Source: Ancylobacter aquaticus (GTDB lineage Bacteria > Pseudomonadota > Alphaproteobacteria > Rhizobiales > Xanthobacteraceae). From it: 64,000 nucleotides of DNA. The translations under genes and the position numbers were made by a program. The notes beneath the pieces were generated by a model. It searched no databases, was not told where the DNA came from, and saw only the letters and a list, made by a program, of their open reading frames with translations. The stretch is taken from positions 1 through 64,000 of the forward strand of contig NZ_SMFY01000003.1 in assembly GCF_004339465.1 (NCBI RefSeq). Reading direction: 5' to 3'. Shown here piece after piece: positions 1 to 8,447 of the stretch (positions are counted from its first letter, which is position 1; each line of letters opens with the position of its first letter).

Positions 1-53
1 GCCGATGGTACTATGTCTCAAGACCTGGGAGAGTAGGTCGCTGCCAGGCCTGC
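1..53 (+). rRNA. 5S rRNA, 3' end only (partial)
   Basis: The first ~53 bases match the 3' third of alphaproteobacterial 5S rRNA, with the conserved blocks GGTACTATGTCTCAAGACC and GGGAGAGTAGGTCGC followed by the closing-stem sequence GCCAGGCCTGC. The 5' part lies outside the window. This makes the left edge the end of a rightward rRNA operon. The exact 3' end is estimated from the closing helix. Confidence 0.9.
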
Positions 54-89
54 AAAGCACAGCAAACAAAAGCTTCTTCACATCCAAAC

Positions 90-128
90 AAAAACCCCGC
101 CCGTGACAACATCACAGGCGGGGTTTTT
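90..128 (+). terminator. Rho-independent terminator of the rRNA operon
   Basis: A perfect inverted repeat AAAAACCCCGCC / GGCGGGGTTTTT (90-101 and 117-128), extended inside by GTGA/TCAC pairing, ends in a T run. It lies ~40 bp after the 5S end, in the right place and orientation to terminate the rRNA transcript. Confidence 0.92.
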
Positions 129-270
129 GCTTGCGCACAGAACGCCAGGGCACGGCAGGGGCGGGAAGCCAACAGCAACGGCAAGTCCCTGCAGCCCGCG
201 GCACGTGGACCGCTGCGATCAACGTTTGCAGCTTAATCAGGCTCATATCTAGTGATCTGCCACTGCTTTA

Positions 271-545
271 TCATCCAGCCGCGATTAGAGCCTCGGCGGT
301 TTTTGCGCGGAATTGCGCGTTGGTGATGAAACTGGCGGCGTAGGACGCCGGCGGGATGTATCCGAGCGCTGTGTGAGGACGACGCAGGTTATAGTCGTCA
401 ACCCATGCTGCGATTTTCGTTCGTGCATCATCGAGCCCGAACAACAGGCTTTCGTCGCGCATGAGGCCGTTGAAGCTTTCGCAGAATCGGTTTTGCATGG
501 GCTTGCCCGGCGCGATGAAGTGCCAGGTGCCCCGCCTAGAGGCAC
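271..545 (-). mobile_element. IS3-family transposase (OrfB) 3' remnant
   Basis: The reverse strand encodes the C-terminal ~90 residues of an IS3-family (IS407-like) DDE transposase. It shows the segment [14 protein letters not shown], then ESFNG with the catalytic Glu region, and a terminal [13 protein letters not shown] motif, ending at a TGA at 271. Open reading upstream of about 545 does not resemble a transposase, so OrfA and the first two catalytic Asp residues are missing. I could not identify terminal inverted repeats. The element is dead and sits directly behind the rRNA operon, a common landing place for mobile DNA. Confidence 0.85.
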
Positions 546-661
546 TAACTTTGACTCGCCGCGCGCACTCGACCCGGCATTTCGAGGATGTGCGCGAGTG
601 GCTGATGACGGGCGTGGCGGCGTCCCACCTGAACAGGCACGCGACAGCCCAGGCTGACGGT

Positions 662-713
662 CAAAAGGCGACGTTCATTGGCGGCTTGCGCAGGCGATCA
701 GGCCGCCTTTTGG
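662..713 (-). terminator. Possible hairpin terminator downstream of the leftward operon
   Basis: CAAAAGGCG (662-670) pairs with CGCCTTTTG (705-713), and a nested GGCGGC/GCCGCC pair (680-685 and 702-707) offers an alternative fold. It lies ~65 bp beyond the stop codon of the last gene of the 780-9929 operon. The loop is long and the T run short, so termination is only a suggestion. Confidence 0.35.
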
Positions 714-779
714 CGACGGCCCCGAAGCGCGCGGGCGTGGTGCCCCGCGTGAACCATGATTCGACGGACTGATCAACCC

Positions 780-1844
780 TCACGCCAGAGTCATGAAGGC
801 CGTATGCAGTATTTGCGGCGACAGGGGGTGGGTGAAGTTCTTGATATAGGGGGCAGTCTGCCACGAAGTCTGTACGATGGTCTCCACGGCTCCCGGGTCG
901 CTGACGCCGAAGGCGGCGAGCGAGGTGGGCAGGCCGATGCGTCGATAGAAGTCACGCAAATCATTGAGGAATGCCGGGTCGCGGCCCTCGGCCACCAACT
1001 GCACCAGCAGCCCCAGCGCGACCTGCTCGCCGTGCAGGGCGCGGGCGATTTCCGGGACGGCCGAGAAGCCCCGCGTCAGCGAGTGGGCGATGGAGAGGCC
1101 GCCGCTCTCGAACGCCAGCCCGCTCATCAGAATGGAGGCCTCGATCGCATTCTCAACGGCCTCGGTGGTCTCATGGTTGCGCACCGCCTGGACGGCCGCC
1201 TCACCCTCGGCGCGGATGATGCCGTAGCAGGCGTCGGCTATGCGGAGGGCCAGCCGGGTGGGGCTTCCCTTGAAGAAGTTGGTTCCGCCGACTGCGGCAC
1301 ACTGCTCGACCTCGAACTTCTTGGAAAGCGCATCGCCAATGCCGGCAATGAAAAAACGCACCGGGGCCTGAACGATGATCGAGGTATCGACAAGCACCAC
1401 GTCGGGACTGGCGGTCATCAACCGCACTTCGCTGAGAACATGGTCCTCGCGGTAGAGCACGGCGAGGCGCGACGTCGGGCTGTCGTTCGAGGCGATGGTG
1501 GGCACGATAATGATCGGTATGCCGAGCGCCATGCGCACGCCCTTGGCCGTGTCGATCGCCTTGCCGCCGCCAACGCCGATGATCACGTCGGCCTGTGCCG
1601 CGCGCGCCGCGCTGGCAAGGGTCTCGATTTCCGCGGCCGTGCACTCGCCACCGAACAGGCCGAATGTGGCGTGCCCGGCCCCGTCCAGTTCCGCCCGCAG
1701 CCGATCGCCGAGCAACTCGGCCACCACGGCATCGGCGACGACGAAGGGACGGCGACCGTAGAGTGCCGCGAGCCCCTTAAGTTCGGCCAGCGCGTCGGGG
1801 CCCTGCATATAGCGGTGCGGCGCACCGAAAGCGCGAAAGGTCAT
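780..1844 (-). CDS. Glycerol-dehydrogenase-like, metal-dependent alcohol dehydrogenase
   Basis: This is a 354-residue protein of the iron-containing/GldA-type dehydrogenase superfamily, expected to oxidise a polyol or hydroxy sugar with NAD(P)+ in the cytoplasm. It carries the nucleotide-binding GVGGGKAIDTAK segment near residue 90, then an Asp (GIGDALSKK) and two His residues (IAHSL and ALHGEQ) in the positions of the three GldA metal ligands. The ATG overlaps the TGA of the upstream SDR gene as ATGA, so translation is probably coupled. It is the last gene of the eight-gene operon with transporter and kinase, which points to a catabolic step. The substrate is not known; glycerol itself is not implied. 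Confidence 0.86.
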   Translation of the reverse strand: MTFRAFGAPHRYMQGPDALAELKGLAALYGRRPFVVADAVVAELLGDRLRAELDGAGHATFGLFGGECTAAEIETLASAARAAQADVIIGVGGGKAIDTAKGVRMALGIPIIIVPTIASNDSPTSRLAVLYREDHVLSEVRLMTASPDVVLVDTSIIVQAPVRFFIAGIGDALSKKFEVEQCAAVGGTNFFKGSPTRLALRIADACYGIIRAEGEAAVQAVRNHETTEAVENAIEASILMSGLAFESGGLSIAHSLTRGFSAVPEIARALHGEQVALGLLVQLVAEGRDPAFLNDLRDFYRRIGLPTSLAAFGVSDPGAVETIVQTSWQTAPYIKNFTHPLSPQILHTAFMTLA

Positions 1845-2617
1845 GCGTCGCCCCAATGGAAATCGCGCTTGCCGCCGTCCATGCAGATCAGAGCCCCGTT
1901 GATGAAGGAGGCCTGCTTCGAGCACAGGAAGGCGATCACCGCGCCCACCTCCTCGGGCTGGCAGAAGCGCCCGAGCGGATTCTGGCCGGTGATGACCGCG
2001 CGCTGCTGCTCGGAGAAGCCGGCTATGAGGTTGGTTTCGACATAGCCGGGCGCGATGGCGTTCACCGTCACTCCGCAGCCGCCGACCTCCTTGGCGAATG
2101 TACGGGTGAAGCCGAGCACCCCGGCCTTGGCCGCCGAATAATTGGCGACGCCCGGCCGTCCGCCGCCGGTGACGTTCATCGAGGAGGTGTTGACGATCCG
2201 GCCGAAGCCGCGGTCGCGCATCAGCGGCACGGCGTATTTGCTGCACAGGAAGGTGCTGCGCAGATGGGTGCGGACGATCACGTCCCAGTCGTCGACGTCC
2301 ATGTCCTCGACGCTGCGGCCGAGATGGCGCCCGCCCGCCCCGGCATTGTTGATCAGTATGTCGAGTCCGCCCAGCTGCTCGGCGGCCAGCCGTACCACGC
2401 GGGCGGCGCCGTCCGGCTCGGAAACGTCGCCGATGGCCGTGATGGCCGCAAAGCCCTTTGCTCGCAAGTCATCGGCACAGCTCTCCGCTGCCTGCGCGTC
2501 GAGGTCGTTGACGGCAATGGCCGCGCCTTCCTGTGCCAGGGCTGCCGCTTCCGCCCGGCCGATGCCGCCGGCCCCGCCGGTTATCAAGGCGATCTTGCCT
2601 TTCAGGCCGAGATCCAT
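1841..2617 (-). CDS. SDR-family NAD(P)-dependent oxidoreductase
   Basis: This 258-residue classical short-chain dehydrogenase/reductase has the Rossmann motif TGGAGGIG near residue 14, NNAG near residue 91 and the catalytic S-YSAAK group around residues 145-165. The C-terminal NGALICMDGG segment is typical of sugar-alcohol and 3-oxoacyl reductase-like members. It follows the MalG-type permease gene after 25 bp and overlaps the GldA-like gene by four bases. It probably performs one oxidation or reduction of the imported sugar or polyol. The substrate cannot be read from sequence. Confidence 0.9.
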   Translation of the reverse strand: MDLGLKGKIALITGGAGGIGRAEAAALAQEGAAIAVNDLDAQAAESCADDLRAKGFAAITAIGDVSEPDGAARVVRLAAEQLGGLDILINNAGAGGRHLGRSVEDMDVDDWDVIVRTHLRSTFLCSKYAVPLMRDRGFGRIVNTSSMNVTGGGRPGVANYSAAKAGVLGFTRTFAKEVGGCGVTVNAIAPGYVETNLIAGFSEQQRAVITGQNPLGRFCQPEEVGAVIAFLCSKQASFINGALICMDGGKRDFHWGDA

Positions 2618-2642
2618 CGGTGATGTCTCCTGAGAGCGGGGA

Positions 2643-3476
2643 TCAGCCCTTCACCGCGCCGGCCCCGAGGCCCTGGATGAAATACTGGCTGAGCAGGGCG
2701 AAGGCACCGAACAGCGGCAGCGCGATCAGCGTCGAGCCGGCCATGATCTCGCCCCAGCGCAGATCGAACGAGCCGATCATCGAGGCCAGCCCCACCGGCA
2801 CGGTCTTGTTGGCGTCGGAGCCGATCATGATCAGCGCATAGGTGTAGTCGGTCCATGACAGCAGGAAGGAGAAGATCGCGACCGTGATCAGCCCCGGCAG
2901 CGACAGCGGCAGCACCACGCGCAGGAAGGCGCCGAGCCGGGTGCAGCCATCCACCATCGCCGCTTCCTCCAGCTCGAACGGCATGCTCTTGAAGAAGCCC
3001 CACAGGAACCACACGCCGAGCGGCAGGGTCAGCGTCAGATGGGAGACGATGACGCTGGCCAGCGTGTCGCCAAGCCCGAGCTTGGCGAAGATGGAGAACA
3101 TGGGAATGGCGATCAGCAGCGGCGGAAACATGTAAGCGTACAGCATCGCGCCGATAATCAGCCGCTTGCCGGGCACGCGGTGGCGGGTGACGGCGTAGGC
3201 GATCATCACCGAGAACACCATCGTCACCACCACCGTCACCGCCGCGACGATGACGCTGTTGACGAACTGCGTGGGGTAGTCGGTCAGTTCCAGCAGGTTC
3301 CAGTAATATTCCGTGGTGAACGGGCCCGGGATCAGCGAAGTGCTGGTCAGCAGCACGTCGGGTGCGCGCAGAGACGACAGCACCATCCAGTAGATCGGGA
3401 AGGCGGAATAGACGGCGATGACAAGCGCCGCGATGTAGAGCGCGAGGCGGCCGGGGAGCGAGCGGACCATGGGCAT
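2643..3476 (-). CDS. Sugar ABC transporter permease (MalG/CUT1 type)
   Basis: This 277-residue inner-membrane protein has about six hydrophobic segments and the permease EAA loop (LEEAAMVDGCTRLGAF...LPLSLPG) near residue 190, the docking site for the ATPase. It starts at an ATG that shares one base with the stop of the preceding permease (TGATG). The longer upstream frame is only the antisense-like extension through the partner gene. Size and layout fit the CUT1 subfamily, which imports oligosaccharides, polyols and glycerol phosphate. Confidence 0.92.
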   Translation of the reverse strand: MPMVRSLPGRLALYIAALVIAVYSAFPIYWMVLSSLRAPDVLLTSTSLIPGPFTTEYYWNLLELTDYPTQFVNSVIVAAVTVVVTMVFSVMIAYAVTRHRVPGKRLIIGAMLYAYMFPPLLIAIPMFSIFAKLGLGDTLASVIVSHLTLTLPLGVWFLWGFFKSMPFELEEAAMVDGCTRLGAFLRVVLPLSLPGLITVAIFSFLLSWTDYTYALIMIGSDANKTVPVGLASMIGSFDLRWGEIMAGSTLIALPLFGAFALLSQYFIQGLGAGAVKG

Positions 3477-4336
3477 CACTCCGTATCGAGCGGGAACATG
3501 CGGAAATAGATGAACACCGCCACCGAGAGGATGGCGAAGGAGATAGTGGCGATGGCCGCGCCGCCGCCGATGTCGAACAGCGAGAAGGCGGTGCGGTAGG
3601 ACAGGATCGCCAGATGCTCGGTGGAGCCGACCGGGCCGCCTTGCGTCAGCAGCCAGATCACGTCGAACTTGTTGAACATCCACACCGCCCTCAGCAGCAC
3701 GATCACCGTGAGGATCGGCTTGAGCATCGGCAGCGTGATGTGGAAGAAGCGCTGGATCGCAGTGGTGCCGTCGACCTTGGCCGCCTCATAGAGCGATGTC
3801 GGCACGGTCTGCAGGGCAGCAAGGAAGGTGGTGGTGACGAACGGCGTCCACATCCACACGCTGACAAGGATCACCGAGGCCATGGCCGCGCCCGGGCTCT
3901 CGAACCAGTAGACCGGCGGCAGGCCGAGCGCGGCGATCACGTTGGTGAGCACGCCGATGGAGCCGTCGACCATCCATTTGAAGGTGAGCACCACGACCAC
4001 GGTCGGCAGCAGGTAGGGAAGTATCGACAGGCCCCGCACCAGGTTCCGGCCCGGAAACACCTGGTTGAGCACCAGCGCGAAGCCGATGCCGAGCACCACC
4101 TGGAACACGATGGTGCCGAGCGAGTAGACGAAGCCGTTGATGAGGGCGCGCCAGAATTCCCATTGCGACAGGACGCGGGCGTAATTGTCGAGGCCCGCCC
4201 ATTCCGGCGTGCCGACGAAGGAATCCATCCGGTAGAAACTGAGCGAGATGGCATAGACCACGGGCGCCACGATCAGCAGCAGCGTCACCGCCAGGCCCAG
4301 TATCAGGAAGGAATAGATGGTGGATTTAGAACTCAC
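3476..4336 (-). CDS. Sugar ABC transporter permease (MalF type)
   Basis: This is a ~286-residue membrane permease with six predicted helices and an EAA motif (LYEAAKVDGTTAIQRF...LPMLKP). I chose the GTG at 4336 because a GAGGG ribosome site lies 6-7 bases upstream; an in-frame GTG at 4372 would add 12 residues but has no good site. It pairs with the MalG-type permease to form the channel, and the two genes are coupled by a one-base overlap. The first hydrophobic helix begins within the first ten residues. Confidence 0.91.
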   Translation of the reverse strand: MSSKSTIYSFLILGLAVTLLLIVAPVVYAISLSFYRMDSFVGTPEWAGLDNYARVLSQWEFWRALINGFVYSLGTIVFQVVLGIGFALVLNQVFPGRNLVRGLSILPYLLPTVVVVLTFKWMVDGSIGVLTNVIAALGLPPVYWFESPGAAMASVILVSVWMWTPFVTTTFLAALQTVPTSLYEAAKVDGTTAIQRFFHITLPMLKPILTVIVLLRAVWMFNKFDVIWLLTQGGPVGSTEHLAILSYRTAFSLFDIGGGAAIATISFAILSVAVFIYFRMFPLDTE

Positions 4337-4411
4337 GGCGCGCCCTCGTTCCGGGTGTGAGGCCTGCGGCACGGCCCGATGGCCGCGTCGCAGGCAGCAG
4401 GTCGGGTGAGG

Positions 4412-5737
4412 TCAGGCGATGACCTGTCGCATCTTGTCGGCGGCGGTCTTCAGGCAGTCCGCCGACGACATGTTCTTCAGGCACTTGTTCTGCAGCATTT
4501 CCGGGAACACGAACGCCTCGAATATCTTGCCGGGGCGCAGATCCGGTGCCGGTCCCTGCGTGTCGAGCGAGGTGAGGATCATGTTCTTGTCGGTCAGGAA
4601 CGAGCGCATGGTCTCGACCACCGCGCTGTGCTTCTCGATGAGCGGATGGGCGCGCCAGCGCGGATCGTCATACACATCCAGCCGCGGGGGCTGGAAATGC
4701 AGCGGCGCGGTGTGCAGGAAGTTGATGAACTGGTTCTCCGTGAACCACTTCATGAACTTCATCGACTCGTCCGAATTCGGCGTCTTCAGCACCACCCAGC
4801 CGTCATAGCCATGGTTTACCGCTTGGTGTTTCCCGGCGGAATCCATGTAGGGCATGATGCCGAACTTGTCGGCGAGCGCGGGTGCGTTGCGCTCCAGCGT
4901 TTCGATCATGCGGCCGGCATAGGCGGAATGGGCGACCTTGTCGGAGGTGAAGTTCGACAGTACCTCGCCGAAACTGGCCTGGCTGGAGCCCGGCGGCATG
5001 GTCTTGTAGAGCTCGCCGAAGAAGTCGAGGAAGCCGGTGACGCGCGGGCCCATGTCCGGGCTGTCGAAGATGATGTTCCACTTGTCGTCGAACAGCTTGA
5101 CGCCTTCCGCCCACATGAAGCCGGGGGAGAGCCAGTTGGTGGCGCCGTTCGAGCCTATGGGGTAGAGCGCGCCGGCACGGCCATCGCCGTTGAGCGTCTG
5201 CGCGTTCTTCAGGAACTCCGCCCAAGTCTTGGGAACCGACAGCCCCTTCTGCTCGTACAGATCCTTGCGGTAGTAAATCCAGCCGAGATTGTAGTCGTAG
5301 GGATACCAGAACACCTTTCCGTCGATCGGAAAGAGGATGTTCGGGCCCCATTTGTACTTGTCGGTCAGCTCGTTGAGCGGCATCAGGTGCCCCTCGCTGG
5401 CCAGGATCAGCACATGCCCGACAAAGGCGAAGGTGGCGATGTCGTAGGGGGTGCCGCCGCGCAGCGAGGTCGTCACCTTGGTGAAGGCGCCGTCCAGTGG
5501 GACGGAGTCGATCACCACCTTGGTGCCGAACTGCCGCTCATATTCGGCAGCGGCGACCTTGAGCGCGCGGATGCTGTCGATGGAGGTTTCCGTGTTCAGG
5601 AACCGGATCGTCTTGGTGCCCTGGGCTCGGACCGCCGGCGCGGCAATCGTTCCGGCGGCGATGCCGCCGGCGACCGTGCCCGCCGCCTTCAGAAGGGTAC
5701 GACGGGACAACCCGCCGGTTTTCACTGTAGTGGCCAT
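4412..5737 (-). CDS. Extracellular solute-binding protein, Tat-exported (family 1)
   Basis: This 441-residue periplasmic binding protein is the substrate receptor of the ABC importer. The N-terminus has a twin-arginine signal (SRRTLLKAAG) followed by a hydrophobic stretch and a probable cleavage after AVRA. The mature part has the family-1 binding-protein pattern, with aromatic residues (YPYDYNLGWIYYRKDLY) expected to stack on a sugar ring. Tat export suggests folding before secretion. It has a strong GGAGG site and lies between the ATPase and permease genes. The ligand is unknown. Confidence 0.92.
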   Translation of the reverse strand: MATTVKTGGLSRRTLLKAAGTVAGGIAAGTIAAPAVRAQGTKTIRFLNTETSIDSIRALKVAAAEYERQFGTKVVIDSVPLDGAFTKVTTSLRGGTPYDIATFAFVGHVLILASEGHLMPLNELTDKYKWGPNILFPIDGKVFWYPYDYNLGWIYYRKDLYEQKGLSVPKTWAEFLKNAQTLNGDGRAGALYPIGSNGATNWLSPGFMWAEGVKLFDDKWNIIFDSPDMGPRVTGFLDFFGELYKTMPPGSSQASFGEVLSNFTSDKVAHSAYAGRMIETLERNAPALADKFGIMPYMDSAGKHQAVNHGYDGWVVLKTPNSDESMKFMKWFTENQFINFLHTAPLHFQPPRLDVYDDPRWRAHPLIEKHSAVVETMRSFLTDKNMILTSLDTQGPAPDLRPGKIFEAFVFPEMLQNKCLKNMSSADCLKTAADKMRQVIA

Positions 5738-5795
5738 GTCGTTCTTCCTCCCGTTATGATTGTTCCGCCTTGGCGTTCCGGGTCGTTGCCCGACG

Positions 5796-6884
5796 TCATT
5801 GCCCGACGGGTGAGCGCCTCGTGTCGAGACGCGCCCCGCTTTGTTTGATGAACAGATGCAGTCCTTCGGGGCGGAACGAGACCGGCAGGGCCGATCCGTT
5901 TCGCACCGCGTCCGTGCGCTCCATGAGCACCCTCAGCCGCACGCCGGCCACCTGGCCGATGCACAGGGTCTGTGCGCCGAGTTGTTCGATCACGGCGATG
6001 TCGAACGGGAGGGCGTGGGGGCCCTCGCCGACGCTGATGTGCTCAGGTCGCACGCCCAGCACGATGTCGGTGCCCTCCGCCGCCTGCACGCCTTCCGGCA
6101 GGGGAATCGTGAGCCCGCCGGACCGGAAGGCGCCGGCCTCCACGCGCCCCTCGACCAGGTTCATCTCGGGAGAGCCGACGAAGCTCGCCACGAACAGGTT
6201 GGCCGGGCGATCATAGACCTCCAGCGGCGCGCCGACCTGCTGCACATAGCCGTCCTTCATGATGACGATGCGGTTGGCCAGCGTCATGGCCTCGACCTGG
6301 TCATGGGTCACGTAGACCATGGAGGTGCCGACCTCCTGATGCAGCCGGGCGATCTCCTCGCGCATCCGCACGCGCAGCTTGGCGTCGAGATTGGAGAGCG
6401 GCTCGTCGAGCAGGAACACTTCCGGGTTGCGCACCAGCGCGCGGCCGAGTGCCACGCGCTGCATCTGCCCGCCGGAAAGCTGCTTGGGCTTGCGCTCCAG
6501 ATAAGGGTCGAGCCCGAGCATGACGGAGGCGGCCTTCACCCGGCGGTCGATCTCGTCGCGCTCCATCTTGCGCATACGCAGGCCGAAGGCGAGGTTCTCG
6601 TAGATCGTCTTGTGCGGGTAGAGCGCGTAGTTCTGGAACACCATGGCGATGTTCCGGTCCTTCGGCTCCAGCCGCGTCACGTCGCGCCCGCCGATCTCGA
6701 TGGTGCCGGAGGTGATTTCCTCAAGGCCCGCGATCATGCGCAGCGTGGTCGACTTTCCGCATCCCGACGGCCCCAGGAACACGACGAACTCGCCGTCCCC
6801 TATTTCGAGGTCCACGCCATGCACGGCGACCGTGCCGCCATAGGCCTTGCGGACCTGCTTCAGGCTGACCTGTGCCATTCTCAT
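5796..6884 (-). CDS. ABC transporter ATP-binding protein (MalK/UgpC type)
   Basis: This 362-residue ATPase energises the CUT1 sugar importer. It has Walker [10 protein letters not shown] near residue 39, the Q loop [13 protein letters not shown], signature LSGGQMQRV, Walker [13 protein letters not shown] and the H loop VTHDQ. A C-terminal TOBE region (about residues 290-345) is typical of regulated MalK-type subunits. A second ATG two codons in is equally possible as start. It lies 25 bp after the kinase stop, inside the operon. Confidence 0.94.
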   Translation of the reverse strand: MRMAQVSLKQVRKAYGGTVAVHGVDLEIGDGEFVVFLGPSGCGKSTTLRMIAGLEEITSGTIEIGGRDVTRLEPKDRNIAMVFQNYALYPHKTIYENLAFGLRMRKMERDEIDRRVKAASVMLGLDPYLERKPKQLSGGQMQRVALGRALVRNPEVFLLDEPLSNLDAKLRVRMREEIARLHQEVGTSMVYVTHDQVEAMTLANRIVIMKDGYVQQVGAPLEVYDRPANLFVASFVGSPEMNLVEGRVEAGAFRSGGLTIPLPEGVQAAEGTDIVLGVRPEHISVGEGPHALPFDIAVIEQLGAQTLCIGQVAGVRLRVLMERTDAVRNGSALPVSFRPEGLHLFIKQSGARLDTRRSPVGQ

Positions 6885-6909
6885 TCACTCTCGCACTTGC
6901 GCAGACCCA

Positions 6910-8418
6910 TCAGCGTCCGCTCACGAAGTCATGGATGCGGTGGTTCAACGGAGCCAATGCCGCCTGTATGTCGCCGTAAATCACATGCCCCCGGGCATAG
7001 AGCGCGGCCCGTTCGGGGTCCGGCACGAGGCGGGACACGACCTTGATGGCGCGCGCCGCATCGTGCTCGTCGGCGTAGACGCCGACGCCGACGCCGGCCA
7101 GAAGGGCGGCTCCGAACGACGCGTCGGCGACGGCCGGCACCTCCACCTCGACATTGAGCACATCGGCGACGATCTGCCGCCAGAGCGGGCTCCGGGCGCC
7201 GCCGCCGGTGAGGCGGGCGGTGGTGAAGTCCAGTCCCTGGCCGCGCAGGGCGATCAGGCAGTCGCGCAGCGAATAGGAGATGCCCTCATACAGCGCGCGG
7301 ACAAAATGGCCGGGGCCGTGATTGAAACCGATCCCGACATAATCGGCCCGCAGCAGAGGGTCCCAGTGCGGGCTGCGCTCGCCGTTCAGATAGGGGTGGA
7401 AGAACAGCCCCTCCGACCCCGGTGCCACGTTGCCGGCCAGCGCGTCCATCCGGGTGAACACGCCGCCGCTATCGTCGCCGGCGTGCAGGAAAAACGTGTC
7501 GCGCAGCCATTTATGCGCCGACGCGCAGGAATTGGTGGCCGCGATGACATACCAATGGTCGGGCATGACATGGGGATAATTGATCACCTTGAAGTCCGGC
7601 CGGGGGTGGCGCGACAGCACGCTGACGGTGGCAGCGGTGGCCAGCTTGATGACGCCCAGCCCTTCCGAGGTCATGCCGGCGCCATAGGTTTCGACGGCCG
7701 TGTCCGACGTGCCGCAGACCACCGGGGTGCCCTCGGCAACTCCGGTGGCACGGGCGGCGGCCGCCGTCACCCGGCCGACCACCGCTTTCGAGGCGACGAT
7801 CGGCGGCAGCGTGTCGAGCGGCCAGCCGATCATGGCGCAGAGCTCCTCCGACCATGAGCCCGTGCGGGTGTCGGCCATCAGCGTGCCGACCGCGTCGATC
7901 AGGTCGGTTTCCCAGGTACCGGTCAGTTGCGCGCGCAGCCAGTCCTTGGCGACGTAGAGACGGCGCACGCGGGCGAACGCCTCCGGCTCATGGCGGCGAA
8001 GCCACAGCATCTGCGGCAGCGTCCAGGTCGGATTGGCCCGGTTTGCGCCGATTTCGAGAATGCGCGCGTCGGCCTGCTCGCGCAGTTCGCGCGTTTCGGC
8101 GCCGGAGCGCTGGTCGTTCCACAGGATCGCCGGGCGGATGATGTGGCCATCGGCATCCTCCAGCACCTGCGTATGGGCGCCGGCGGAGAAGGAGATCCCC
8201 GCCACCGTGCCGGCCCCCGCTGCAGCGGCAAGCGCGCGCGGCACGGTCTCGCACACGGCACGCCACCAGTCCCTCGGGTCCTGCTCGCTCCAGCCGGGAT
8301 GCGGCGCGGAGGTGGCGATCGCCGCCGCAGCCTCAGCGACCAGCGTTCCATCGGCGCGGATCACGCTGGTCTTCAGCGAGCCAGCCCCGAGGTCGATGCC
8401 GACGAGGAGATCAGCCAT
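6910..8418 (-). CDS. FGGY-family carbohydrate kinase (xylulokinase-like)
   Basis: This 502-residue kinase is likely to phosphorylate the imported sugar or its keto form. It has the N-terminal phosphate-binding segment GIDLGAGSLKTS, a substrate-side region around WNDQRSGAETRELRE, and the C-terminal ATP-binding GGGARSPLWRQIVADV motif near residue 410. Length and motif spacing match XylB-type members. Neighbouring SDR, GldA-like and flavin genes suggest the kinase acts on an oxidised product. The sugar cannot be deduced, and FGGY kinases cover many substrates. Confidence 0.9.
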   Translation of the reverse strand: MADLLVGIDLGAGSLKTSVIRADGTLVAEAAAAIATSAPHPGWSEQDPRDWWRAVCETVPRALAAAAGAGTVAGISFSAGAHTQVLEDADGHIIRPAILWNDQRSGAETRELREQADARILEIGANRANPTWTLPQMLWLRRHEPEAFARVRRLYVAKDWLRAQLTGTWETDLIDAVGTLMADTRTGSWSEELCAMIGWPLDTLPPIVASKAVVGRVTAAAARATGVAEGTPVVCGTSDTAVETYGAGMTSEGLGVIKLATAATVSVLSRHPRPDFKVINYPHVMPDHWYVIAATNSCASAHKWLRDTFFLHAGDDSGGVFTRMDALAGNVAPGSEGLFFHPYLNGERSPHWDPLLRADYVGIGFNHGPGHFVRALYEGISYSLRDCLIALRGQGLDFTTARLTGGGARSPLWRQIVADVLNVEVEVPAVADASFGAALLAGVGVGVYADEHDAARAIKVVSRLVPDPERAALYARGHVIYGDIQAALAPLNHRIHDFVSGR

Positions 8419-8447
8419 CGCTCATCTCCTTCATGGAGGGGCGCCGC

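Noticed and set aside
54-270. tRNA gene after the 5S rRNA
   Set aside because: No cloverleaf or T-loop GTTCRANNC block is present; only the terminator and transposase remnant are seen.
756-2045. 429-codon forward frame opposite the GldA-like and SDR genes
   Set aside because: Translation is low-complexity (Arg, Gly, Asp) and the opposite strand encodes two clear enzymes.
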